Source: Cichorium intybus (taxonomy: Eukaryota > Streptophyta > Magnoliopsida > Asterales > Asteraceae). Taken from it: a stretch of DNA of 64,000 bases. The DNA is taken from positions 64,583,966 through 64,647,965 of the forward strand of contig CM042010.1 of assembly GCA_023525715.1 (NCBI GenBank), given 5' to 3'. Under the pieces are notes generated by a model. The model searched no databases, was not told the origin of the DNA, and saw only the letters and a list, made by a program, of their open reading frames with translations. Positions 29,665 through 41,095 of this stretch are shown piece by piece (position 1 is the stretch's first letter; each line of letters opens with the position of its first letter). The translations under genes were made by a program, and so were the position numbers.

Positions 29665-32304
29665 GGGCGTTTTTGTCCTTTTTGTCGGTTTGGTTTTTCT
29701 CTATATACTCAAAATGGTAGGTTTTTATGACATTCTTTTTTTGTTAAATTTACTGTACAGAAGATATGGAGAGTTTCTTTGTAAATGACTTTCAATTGAT
29801 TTGGTCATGAATTTATTGTGGTTTTTGTGTTATTAATGGTTGCGTTTGTTACATGGAACATGTCTGGATATTTTTAATGGTGAGGATGAGGGTATTTATG
29901 TCATTTGTACAAACGAGAGATCGAGAGCAAGTATCTAGACCTCTACCATTTTTATTTTCTTTTGCATCCGTTTTCCAAGTGTCCATAAAATTGTATCTAT
30001 CTTTTTTTATTTACCGTAAGTCATGAACTAAACGTTTTATATAAGTTTGATTAAGAAATCTAAAATGGTACAAGCTTTTTTGTTATATGTTAAAGGGTAA
30101 AGAGCCGAAAGTTGTCACTGGATAAATAAAGTATTAGTTATATCAAAATCTACCGAAGAAAGAAAAAGTTAATCTGTTTCAAACAACGTATATAATTCTT
30201 AAACATTATTAACATTTGTAAAATTTATCCAAAATATCATGACATTTTGGTTGTTGGGCCAATGCAATTTCTCGTATGGGATTGGTCGGGCACCATCTTA
30301 AGGGTCCAATATGCAATGACAAAAGCATTTCACTAAATTCGGATTTTCAGTCATCAGAACACCACTTCCTATTTGCACATTTATTACGACTAAATTTCCG
30401 AAAACATAAAACATGAAACCATTTTGAATTTTGAAAACGTAAAACATGAAAGTTGTAGATAATTCTGTCTTCTTTCCAGTTTGAATCGCCATAATAGGAG
30501 ATATGAGTTGTTTTATATGATTAGAATACTCCAATATGACAACATTCATTTGTCTTTATTCATCCATTTTGTCTTGTAATTTCATCATTCTTCAATGATT
30601 AAAGTACATTGTTTTTAGTATGTTGTGCAATGCAGTTTGAACCACATTTTTATAGTTAAACACCATAAACTATACCGCATAGTGTGGTCAAGCAAAACTA
30701 CAAGTTACAAACATATCATGTGGTACAGTACTCATGGAAAACGAATAACACGTGTCAAACATTATGGACGCACAAATCTAGCATTTTTGTGCAAGAAAAA
30801 GGTGCCAAACGATTATACAAACAAATGACATCATCAAGTTCTCTTTTAAACAAAAAAATACAATTACAATTGTACATTTTAGAACCATGTGGGTACAGAT
30901 TTACATCAGGCATTCTTTAGATATTAAAATGTTGCCAACCGCGACCCCATCCAAATAATTTTCGGACTCACATCTTTTGTTTCCCAAAATGTTGGAAACA
31001 TGTTCTTGAAAAATGGAACTTTGTTTGTCACCATATTAACATTTTATTGTTCCTTCAGGGCCCTTTTTTATTATTACACATGACATGACATGACATGACA
31101 TGACTTGACTGAACAAAACAGAACACAGACAGCCTTGTACTGTGTTTGGCATGCACGGGACTAGAATTGAGAGTGATGTCAATGGTGGAACAAGGTCTCT
31201 CGGCCTCTCGTATGTGCAAAAGACGTAAATGCCCTCCTCATCAACAAGACCATTTTTGGAAAAACCATGGTTGCTAAACAGGCACCTGATGTAATTTGAA
31301 AGTAGTTAGAACTTATAAGATATTTTAGTTAATCAAAATCAAAATCTACTGCAAAACATGATATTCAAATTCATGTTCAAATTCAAAATGACAATCAGGC
31401 AGACATTTAATAACTGAATTGTGTTAAATGCAATTTGCAAAATATAGCAACCTATTTTAGTATTTTTGGTCGGTTCCCACTTTAGGCAACCTACTTTTTT
31501 TCTTCGGTTTTATGTGAAATTATATTTTTGAAATATTGAAATCTAAAGTATGTTGTTATGTTTTGCAAGACCACATATATGTACATATATGGGGGCATAG
31601 TTTAATAAAATATACAAACTATTATTTATCAATTTGATGATTATTTTTATTTAATATTTAATTAGTACATTAATTTAATATTATATAACTATTTTTATAT
31701 TATATTGATATAATATCATATGAATATATTAATAAATTTGTTATAGACTGTATTTATAAAATAGATTTTAGAAATAAAATAATAAAAGATAAACATATTT
31801 CAATTTTCAAAACATTGAAATCGTAACTAATAGAAAGATAAATACATAAACGCAACCAATTTTGACATAGTACTAGTAATTGATAAATTACACAAATACA
31901 ATTACATCATTAGTTCGTTTAAGAACATATTAATCTGGAGCCGATTTGGAGACGAAGATAATACCAATTAACGTAATATTTTCTCTGTAATTCATGCTTT
32001 TTAGTGTCTAAACTATTTAAATGTTTATCAAAGTAAATTATGTGATTATTATTTATTATTCAAATTATCAACAATCATATTCATGTAAAACAATAAATCA
32101 TTACAAGAAATTCCATCATTACCTTGTTCAGCAGCTTGAAGTCCACTAAAAACATAATCACAGCAACAAGCCTGACTTCAAAGTGGCATGAATTCACTCT
32201 CTATTTCATGTAAAATAAATTAGCATACAAATTAAAATACATTATTGACATATAAATTCACAAAGGTATCATAAAGCACAAACCTTTTTGGTTTTTAAAA
32301 ACAC
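29665..32304. other. Spacer between coiled-coil and PPR genes
   Basis: It contains the 3' untranslated region of the coiled-coil gene (T-rich, after 29665) and the downstream side of the PPR gene. A short tandem repeat of ATGAC units lies at 31077-31107. From about 31500 the DNA becomes very AT-rich. No further gene was supported. Confidence 0.5.
31077..31107. repeat. Short (ACATG)n tandem repeat
   Basis: Five to six consecutive ACATG/ATGAC pentamers; a simple microsatellite. Confidence 0.9.
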
Positions 32305-33837
32305 TCATACCACATCCATTTCTTTAACAAGAATCAATGCAAGATCTTTATCAAGAGTAAAACCCTTATTCATCATTTCATCCCACACATTACAACCCAA
32401 TAAAAACTTCTTTTCATGTACAAGTCCTCTAATAATCAATCTAAATGTCACTTCATTTGGACACAAACCTTCATCTTTCATCTTTTCAAACAAATCCATC
32501 GCTTCATTTACCCTAAAACCCTTACAAAATCCACTAATAATCGCGTTATAACAAACAACATCATATTCAACCCCTTTTTCCTTCATATCACAAAAAATCT
32601 CATACCCCGTTGAAATTCTACCCATTTTACACATATGATTAATAATAGTTGTGTACAATACACGATCCGCCACCAAGCCCATTTCCGTCATTTTATCAAG
32701 AAGCTTCTTACCCATATTCGAATTACTTTCTTTAAGAAACGAATTTATTAAAATTGTAAAAGTAACAACATTCGGTAGAATACCTTGAATACCCATTTCT
32801 TTAAATAACTCGTACGCCTTCATAGTGTTGGGCTCTTTACAAAGAGCTCTAATGATTGTGTTATAAGATACAACATCTACTAACCCTTTTACTTCCATCT
32901 TTTTCACCATAAATTTATACGCTTTTCTGATACGGTTCACTTTGCAAAAACCTTTGATGATTTGGTTGTAACTATAGCTATCGAGCTTCATACCCTTTTG
33001 TTCCATTATCTTTAAAAGCTTTTCGGCTTTTTCTAACTTCAATCCGTCACAATAATAATTTAAAAAGATATTATATGTTGCTAAATCAGGTGGACACCCG
33101 TTTTTCCTCATGAAGGACATAATCGCCTCGGATTTATCAAGGCGGTTAGCTTTACAGAATCCATGAATAAGAATATTGAAGACTTGTGTAGTGAAATCAA
33201 GTTTCATGAAATCTACAGTCAATTCATAAGCTAAATCGACTTTTCCAACGTTACATAATCCTAATACAAGTGTCCTACAAGCATTAGAATCTGGTTTTAG
33301 ACCTTTTTTGATCATTTCTTGCCACATTTCGATAGCTTGATAGGTTTTTTTAGCCCTCATTAGACCGCTTATAACTGTGGTGTAACTAACAACATCCGGT
33401 TGTTTACCTTTTTGGACCATGTTTGTTAGTACTTTTAGAGCCATGTCTATTGAACTTTCAGAACAGAGGACGTTTAGATACATGTTGTATGCCCACATAT
33501 CAGGGACAGCTCCTATTCTATTCATGTCTTGTAGAAGTTTATCGATCAATTTAAGGTCTTTAACTTTACATAAACCACAGATAAACCTTGAGTATGTGAA
33601 TGAGTTTAAGGAATACCCTTTTGGAATCATGGCGTCGTAGTACAATTCCACTAGTTCGAAACGTGAATGGCAGACCAAAACGCCGATGATGCGGTTGTAG
33701 TCGATGCTGAAAACTCGGCAATCGGATTGAGACATTTCGTCGAACACTTGGAGGGCTTTGTCAATGAGACCGGTTTTGACGTAGTTTGATATGAGGGAAC
33801 GGTATTTGAGCCGATGTGTACCAAGAGCTCTATACAT
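32305..33837 (-). CDS. P-class pentatricopeptide repeat protein, At1g13040-like
   Basis: This is a single-exon gene of 510 codons. I use the ATG at 33837 (MYRALGTHRLKYRSLI); the frame extends two codons further upstream, but only from a TTG. Nearly the whole length is made of about thirteen 35-residue PPR units with typical phrases such as PDVVSYTTVISGL, VFNILIHGFCKA, DVVSYNTIIRALCK and DVVCYNAIISGFCKG. There are no E, DYW or other C-terminal domains, so it is a P-class protein. These bind specific RNAs, normally in mitochondria or plastids, for stability, splicing or translation. From memory the protein is similar along its length to Arabidopsis At1g13040, annotated as mitochondrial. The neighbouring coilin gene supports orthology because At1g13030 is coilin. 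The target RNA is unknown. Confidence 0.93.
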   Translation of the reverse strand: MYRALGTHRLKYRSLISNYVKTGLIDKALQVFDEMSQSDCRVFSIDYNRIIGVLVCHSRFELVELYYDAMIPKGYSLNSFTYSRFICGLCKVKDLKLIDKLLQDMNRIGAVPDMWAYNMYLNVLCSESSIDMALKVLTNMVQKGKQPDVVSYTTVISGLMRAKKTYQAIEMWQEMIKKGLKPDSNACRTLVLGLCNVGKVDLAYELTVDFMKLDFTTQVFNILIHGFCKANRLDKSEAIMSFMRKNGCPPDLATYNIFLNYYCDGLKLEKAEKLLKIMEQKGMKLDSYSYNQIIKGFCKVNRIRKAYKFMVKKMEVKGLVDVVSYNTIIRALCKEPNTMKAYELFKEMGIQGILPNVVTFTILINSFLKESNSNMGKKLLDKMTEMGLVADRVLYTTIINHMCKMGRISTGYEIFCDMKEKGVEYDVVCYNAIISGFCKGFRVNEAMDLFEKMKDEGLCPNEVTFRLIIRGLVHEKKFLLGCNVWDEMMNKGFTLDKDLALILVKEMDVV

Positions 33838-34430
33838 ATCCAACTGGGGAACTCAAGATATACATATCATCAGATTGAGTAAACTCCGAGCATGAATATA
33901 AACTCGGAGACGGATTATGCTCTAATGGTGAAGTGTTGAAGATGAATTGAATCGGAATGTGGGATTTACAGGATCGATTTGTATCTTCTAGATACAAATG
34001 CACACACTCAACACAGACGCACTGAAAGAAATGTGAGATACCTGGTCGGCCGTGAAGCAGACGGCGAACGAGAGAGAGAGAAGAGACAACTATGGACTCG
34101 GATTTTCAGTTCATATGTGGGTCAAGATATGTGGGCTTGATGTTTGGGCCATAGTAATATATGGTCAAATTCTCGAAAGGAACTTGATTAAACTTGAAAG
34201 GTCCAAACGTCCAATGTGTTTAAGTCCAATAAGTTGAAATTCAAACTGAATTTGACTTGTGGTTGTGGAGTATAGTTTTTGGTTTTGTTTGGTTTGGTTT
34301 ATTTTATGATCTAATTTTATTTTCAGTTTCAAAATTGACCAATTTTGAAGTGAATGTTAAATCAAGGTAATTGCAAAAAAATCACTAATTTTATATAAAA
34401 TCTTGATTTTGACATTATGTTTTTATAATA
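33838..34430. other. Upstream region of the PPR gene
   Basis: This holds the probable promoter and leader of the PPR gene (- strand) with a short GA run near 34070-34085. No TATA box could be fixed with confidence. The 61-codon frame at 34052-34237 has no recognisable features. Confidence 0.4.
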
Positions 34431-35080
34431 TGACTATGTTAGACACGTCACAACTAGTTTATTTTTAAAAAAAATTTAGGTTTGCATGTTTAACAATCAA
34501 ACAATAGTTTATAAGTTAGTTTTATAAAAAAACTACTTAGAGAAGCTTTTCAAATGGAGATTTTTTTTAATTCTTTCAAATATACATTTTATTAATATAA
34601 ATGCGTATACCCTGTGTTGCAAATTTGTTGAAAATAATATTTATTGAAAAAATATAAATTATTTAACCGTGGTTCCTTAAATTATTTTTTTTAAGAAAAT
34701 ATAAATTATTCAACAACAAATACATCGGTTTACAAAACTATTTATTTATTTATCAAAAGTCGTTATAAAATAGCATAATGCTTATCATGATTCAGAACTT
34801 TAATAAACATCATCTACTAAGAGCTACATTTTCACGTCATAGCTAGTTGATAAACTAGTTTGTTTTTTGAGTTTTTTTAAAGTTGTCATGTTTGGCACGT
34901 CATAAAAGTATAATTTATAAGATAGCCTTAATAATTATAAATAACTCGTTTTTCTACAATATCTTTTATGGCATTTCAATTTCCAGCTAGTTTTTACCAA
35001 ATACCATTTTTAGCAGCTAGTTTAAGCTAGCTTTTCAACTAACATATAACTTTTCACATAGTCTATCAAACATAGTTTAA
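34431..35080. mobile_element. Possible diverged MITE
   Basis: The left edge ACTATGTTAGAC and the complement of the right edge, ACTATGTTTGAT, form a weak inverted repeat. The interior repeats AACTAGTTTA and AAACTAGCTG type words common in plant miniature elements. No target duplication was found, so confidence is low. Confidence 0.3.
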
Positions 35081-35187
35081 ATATCATTTGATATAATAAC
35101 TTGCTAAAAATTGTTTCACGACAATTTTATAAATAACGAACGGAAGGGAGCCGCGCATTGCTACGGTTAAGGAAGTCAACAAATTAA

Positions 35188-35340
35188 AACTACAGGGATC
35201 AAAACTGTAATAATGTTAAACTGGCAAACAAAACTATAGGGACCAAAATTGTAATTAATAAAAATTAAAACTATAGGGACTAAAACTATAATTATATAAA
35301 ATAAAACTACAGGGGTAAAAATTGTAATAAAACTAAAGTG
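35188..35340. repeat. Four diverged copies of an AAACTACAGGGACCAAAA word
   Basis: Units of the type AAAACTAYAGGGAYYAAAA followed by TGTAAT recur about every 35-50 bp. The word matches the arms of the intron MITE at 28823-29171, so this may be the decayed remnant of a related element. Confidence 0.65.
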
Positions 35341-35884
35341 ATACTGTTTATTAAGGCAACAATTGTATATATATATAATTGCATTATTAATTTACATTCC
35401 GGATGGTTTAAAATGTTACTAATATAAATTTCCATAAAAAAAATACTTTTTTAATACTATTGGTTTAAATTTGTGTATAACTTTTATCACAAATAACAAA
35501 ATGAAAGTGATATATGATAGCCAATAAGTAAACAATATGCAAAGAAAAAAAAATTGTTTCCGGTCATTTTACATCCGTAAACAAAACTTATCAAATGTTT
35601 AAATAAAAAAAACAAATAATCATATGATTGCGTTTTGATATCACGAAAGTTACTAAAAACACTTTTTCTCAAACTCCAGTTTAATACGACATAACCTAAT
35701 AAACAACTTATAAATAAATAAAAAGATTGTAATAAATAAGCAAAATCCCAAACACTCCCGAAGTCTACATAAATCCGGCAGCAATATTATTAAGTTGCAG
35801 TGAAATCTAAATCTTAGATTTATTTTGTTGTTGTGAAATCCTTTGTATTGCATGGTGAAAGCAGAATGTAACAACTAATGAAAC
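35341..35884. other. AT-rich spacer, nothing recognised
   Basis: Short open frames on the - strand here (around 35487-35874) have no recognisable domains and biased AT-rich composition. Confidence 0.45.
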
Positions 35885-35892
35885 ATTAAAAC

Positions 35893-36766
35893 TAAGGATG
35901 AGCAAAAATCGACCCAGAAACCGAAAAACCGAATAAAAGCGAACCCATACCAAAAACCGACTTTTTCTGTTTGGGTCGGTTTTTTTACTATTCATGCCGA
36001 CCCATAAAACCGAACCAACCCACTCTCAACAAACCATTTGAATAAATTTGCGCATCCTCCTTTCAAGCCCTAGTTTGTATATTCCAGTTTTCCAAAGCCC
36101 CGACTTGGCGACTCACTTGCAACTACGATTCTACACGGGACGAAGATGGAAGAGTGAAAAGCGTCTGCGAATACGACTTCAGAGAGTGAGAGAGTTGGTC
36201 ACAGTTGGGCGATTCGTCAGTTCCGACTTCATGACTTCGAAGTTGGGCGATTCCGAGTTGGACTTCACTTAATCACTTCCTTGTTCAAAAATCAGAAGTG
36301 AAGAACTCACCAGCTAGTCAGCCACCAGATAGCCTAATGTAAATGTCTCACACTCTCACAGACCATGGTCTCCCTCTTTGTCTCTTCATGTTTTCAGACC
36401 ACAACCACCTGGGAATCGAATGTGTGAGTTCTATTGAGTGAAAATCAATATGGTATTTATGTGATTCAACTAGAAGTCTAGAATTACGTGATTCTACAGA
36501 ATCTAATGTCTATTGAATGCAAATCTACAATATATTTATGTAATTGAATTAGATTTTGTGATTCAATTTGTGGTCTTATTTGCAATGGCACCATGTTGTT
36601 TTAGTATTTCTTGTAATTCAATGGGTTTGAACTCGAAAACCCACAAAACCAGGAACTCACAAACCGACCCATGCTCATCCCTAATTAAAACCAACAAAAC
36701 CGGCCCATGTGGGTTTGAAAATCGAAAAATTCAGTTTTACCAAAAACCGACTCATGCTCATCCCTA
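35893..36766. mobile_element. Non-autonomous hAT-type element
   Basis: This 874-bp segment has terminal inverted repeats TAAGGATGAGCA (left) and TAGGGATGAGCA (complement of the right end). It is flanked by a perfect 8-bp target duplication ATTAAAAC (35885-35892 and 36767-36774), the length typical of the hAT superfamily. Subterminal sequence is rich in CCGAAAAACC/CCGACCC words in both orientations. The interior has no transposase. The right terminus plus duplication is present a second time at 36672-36691. Confidence 0.85.
36672..36691. repeat. Extra copy of the hAT right end plus flank
   Basis: TGCTCATCCCTA followed by ATTAAAAC occurs here and again at 36755-36774, 83 bp apart. The last 20 bp of the element-plus-flank are therefore duplicated inside the element. 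Confidence 0.8.
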
Positions 36767-36881
36767 ATTAAAACCCATCATATGTTAACACCTTCATTCC
36801 CGATGAAGTCCATTTCTACGCATACGAACACGATATGTGGTTTTTTTTTTTTTTTTTTTTTAATAAAAGGAACAAAGAGTC

Positions 36882-37264
36882 CTGGGATAATGACTTGACA
36901 TGGTAACGAACTCTTAAATTTGTTCACATTTGACCACTGGACTTATTTTTGTGCTTGATTTACCCATGAACTTTTTAAAATTACTCACATTTAGTCACTT
37001 ATATTTTTTTATACATATACATATGACCATTAAACTTAATTTTTTTGTACACATATGACAAATAACACAATGGTCATACAAGTTGACAAAAAAACACAAA
37101 AGATTAAATGTGAACAATTTAAAAAAATTCATATGTAAATCAAGCACAAAAATAAGTTCAGTGATCAGTGTGAACAATTTAAAAAAGTTAATGCAAAAAA
37201 ATAATTTCAGTGACTAAATATGAACAATTTTAAAAGTTTGTTACCCTATCAAATCATTATCCCA
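36882..37264. mobile_element. Foldback MITE downstream of coilin
   Basis: This 383-bp element begins CTGGGATAATGACTTGA and ends with the complement TCAAATCATTATCCCA. The inverted similarity (GGTAACGAACTCTTAAA against GGTAACAAACTTTTAAA and beyond) extends over about 70 bp and more weakly through the centre. The sequence AGAGTC flanks both sides (36876-36881 and 37265-37270), a 6-bp candidate target duplication. Confidence 0.75.
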
Positions 37265-37405
37265 AGAGTCATTTGATACGTGACAGAAAGCATATAAAAA
37301 AGGTTGATCCTCAAAACCCGGCTTGCAAACTGCAAAATGATACACAAAATACATCCTGAAAACACAAGAGTAAGTATAAAAGCAGATTTTGCAATGATAA
37401 TGATT

Positions 37406-40400
37406 TTATATGTTGTTGTTTGATCTTAATAAAGCCATTGTTGGACCAAGTGCACTGCCTCTTAAGGCTCGATATGACCATCTGTTCCATCCACCATCCT
37501 TGTTCATGTCTCTGTCTTGATTTGCTTCCAATAATTCTGATTTCTTTGCATTTAAAGCCTCCATCACTTCATTCCATTCTTTAGTTGCTTCTTTGTTTGT
37601 TACCACAACCAAATAAATTATTTATTAATATCACATCATATCAATAAGCTTGTGTTTCCTTTAAAATAGACACAAATCAATTTTCTTATATTCACCCTTT
37701 CTGTTTAAAATACCAAAATGCCCTCAGTATAGATTACATCATATATGTATATACTGAAATAACTTTAGATGAAAATTTTTTAATTTGTTAATTATACATA
37801 AAAAGTAATTAATTTTCATTATTGAATTCTTTCTGGTCCATCTCCTACCAAATCCAATTCCATCATATTTAAATTTTTTGACAGATTACATTCCTTCCAT
37901 CATATTGACTTTTTACTTGCAAGAAAATATTTTATTTTTTTATTTAAGGTAGACATAATATACAGCTTATCTTTTCATTTAGATTTATTTCAATATTTTA
38001 AATAAGGGTATTTTGGTCTTCTAATAAAAAAAGAATGGCAATTGAATCCCATCCATTTTAATTTTGACAATCAAACAAGACATGAAAATAGAATCATGGA
38101 TCCAAGTCCATCAAATTCCAACAAAATCCACAAACCAAACACAATAAGGGTATTTTGGTCTTTTGTTTGTTCAAGCATTGAGAATTTACGCAATATACCT
38201 GGACTCGGGTCTTTGGAGATATTTTCTTTCTTCCCATTGCTGCTAGGCATCAAATCTGATCCATCATCCCGACAACTTTGACTTTGACTTTGACCAACTC
38301 CATAGCTGACTGCCTTCACAGCATCCAAGTTACTTTGCTTGACACTACGCACATCAACAAGACCTGCAAATTTGATCTGCACACAAGGGCAAATTCGGAA
38401 ACATAAAAAATGGAGCAAAAAGTGAAAGCATTTTAAATATGTAACCTCTAAAGTTCCATCTTCTTTATAAAGAGAGTTGTTGTCTGGGCCATCTTCATCC
38501 ATCTTATCTAAAACAATTGGATATTCTGCTACTGCTTTTAAAACGATGTTATTCCCATCATAATCTGATATTTTTCCAACCTGTAATGGAATTTTATTTT
38601 TAATTTTTTTAACCATAAAAAAATATAATTTCTGGTAAAAAACGTACCCGGTAGGAAGACAGCTCAGGGGTCCAAGAAGATGATAATTCCACAAGACGGT
38701 ATGCTATCACATCACCTTCCTGCACGGGAATGGAATGGAATCAGTAATTACATTCCGTCATCATGTTAGGTTGGTAAGTAGGTATGAAATGAATTTTGTA
38801 TATTGTATGTAAATACAAAGCAAAGTTTTAATTATTAACAAAACTAGAAAATTGAACATGAGAAAAGTTATATAAAAAAACGTTAAAACCCAAATAAGAT
38901 TATAATAAAGTAAATATTTTAGAGTTGGTTTTAGAATATTAAATTACAAAAAAAAAAGATTGTTTGATCAAAATTATTATAAATAATATGAATTATATTA
39001 CAACTTTTCATTTCATTCAAAACACCAATGAACAAAATGGAAGGAATGATCCATTCCATTCCATTCCATCAGAGAAAACAATGGAATGAACAATTCCATT
39101 CCTTTAAGGAAAGGAAAAGAGACCTTAGGTGAGGTGCATAGAGGGAGGTTTTCAAAGTCAATGAGGTCAACCACATGTACTTGTGAGTCAACATTCACCA
39201 TTGAAGACACTTCTTTTCTTGCTTTTTGAGAATCATCCTTTTGAGAAGTTGAATACTTTTCAATACCCCATTTTTGACCCTTTTTCTTGCTCCTGATTCC
39301 ATTCCACTCAAAACCCACCTGAATTACAACTCAGGAATTCAAAATTCCAACACCACCTCAAAGATACAAAACCTAATAAAGCATTCAAGAAACATACATC
39401 TTGTACTTCAATCTGTTTTGCTTCTTCATCTGTTCAATAAACCATTACACTGTTATCACACACACACACACACACACACATTTATATATAGAAATTGTAT
39501 ACCTTCATCAAGAGGTTCAAAACGAATATGACCTGGTTTGACTACACAAGCAACAAGTTCAGTATCTTTTTTTTCTTCTTCTATTATATTCTTTTTCACG
39601 TGATTTTGTTTTACCTAAAGATTGAGAAAATATACATTTATATATTAATTAATAGATCTAGGGAACAAAAAGCACATATTTTTAAATAAAAAAATTACTT
39701 ACAGGTTCATTTAAGTGGCCATTGGCCTCTTTGTTTTCGGCTTTGAAAACTTCAGGCTCCAGATGTACATCGGGCTTTAATTTAAGATTGTAAGAAATTA
39801 TAAAAATAATGAAAAATTGAGTTTTTTAAGCAGTGTGTTGACAAATATTTATAAAAAAAGAGCTTACTTTTTGTGAAATTTTAGCAAGTTCCTTCTTCCA
39901 TTGTCTTTTAGCCTTTTTTCTTCTAGAACTTCTACTGGGACCCTAGTGATTCATGCAAAAATAAAAATAAAAAATGTTGTATTTGTATTTATATCTAATT
40001 TTATGTAGGTAGTATTGGTACATAAAAATTTAAAAACCAGTTGGGCAATAGCTATTTGTTATCTTATAAGCTGAATGAAGATAAAGACGCATGAAAAAAA
40101 GACCTTTTTAGCCTCATCAGGTGAAGTAGATGCTTCACTCCTACAAAAATTACAACAGAGAACAAAAAAGAATTGAACATAAAAAAGCTCATTAAAACCC
40201 AAATAAGTAATAAAGAAAATAATATTTTTATTTATTTTCGAAAAAATGAAATTATAATTTATCCATAATAATGAAAAGAGTATATATGTCTTGTGTATGA
40301 CAAATTGACAATTTATCATATAATGAAAAAAGCAACCAAGTGTAGTGAAAAAATGGAAGTTTAATTTAGGGAAATCTCCATTAAAGTCTCAATATTTTGG

Positions 40401-40879
40401 CTCAGTTTATAAAAAGGTCCCAAATTAATTTTTATTAACAAAAAAGTCCCATATTAATTTTTATTAACATAAAGGACAGAAACTACACGTTTTATATTCA
40501 ATAAAGTCCTAATATTTCCGCACAGTTTACAGAAAAGTCCCAACATTAGCCGGTTTTCTGTCCTTTTTTGGTAATAAAAATTAATTTGGGACTTTTTTGT
40601 TAATAAAAATTAATTTGGGACTTTTTCATAAACTGAGCCAAAATATTGGGACTTTATTGGAGATTTCCCGTTAATTTATATACACATACATTTCATCAAG
40701 ATTATAACTTTACCTCTTCTCATTGGGAGGAGATTTAATCTTTTTGTCACTTATTTCATCATCTTCCTTGTTAGCTTCCTCATTTGATTCAATCTTTTTC
40801 TTCCTATAATTCCCAAAGAGAGAGTCCAAGAACAAATTTAATAAGAACCCTTCTTTAAAAAAAGTAACAATCATGAAAA

Positions 40880-40951
<72 letters not shown>

Positions 40952-41047
40952 TTTGATTCAATCTTTTTCTTCCTATAATTCCCAAAGAGAGAGTCCAAGA
41001 ACAAATTTAATAAGAACCCTTCTTTAAAAAAGTAACAATCATGAAAA

Positions 41048-41095
<48 letters not shown>

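Noticed and set aside
29573..29788. A shifted frame after the coiled-coil gene encodes a membrane-like hydrophobic stretch, suggesting a tail anchor
   Set aside because: It is out of frame with the last exon, no splice site restores it, and T-rich 3' untranslated DNA translates to such stretches by chance.
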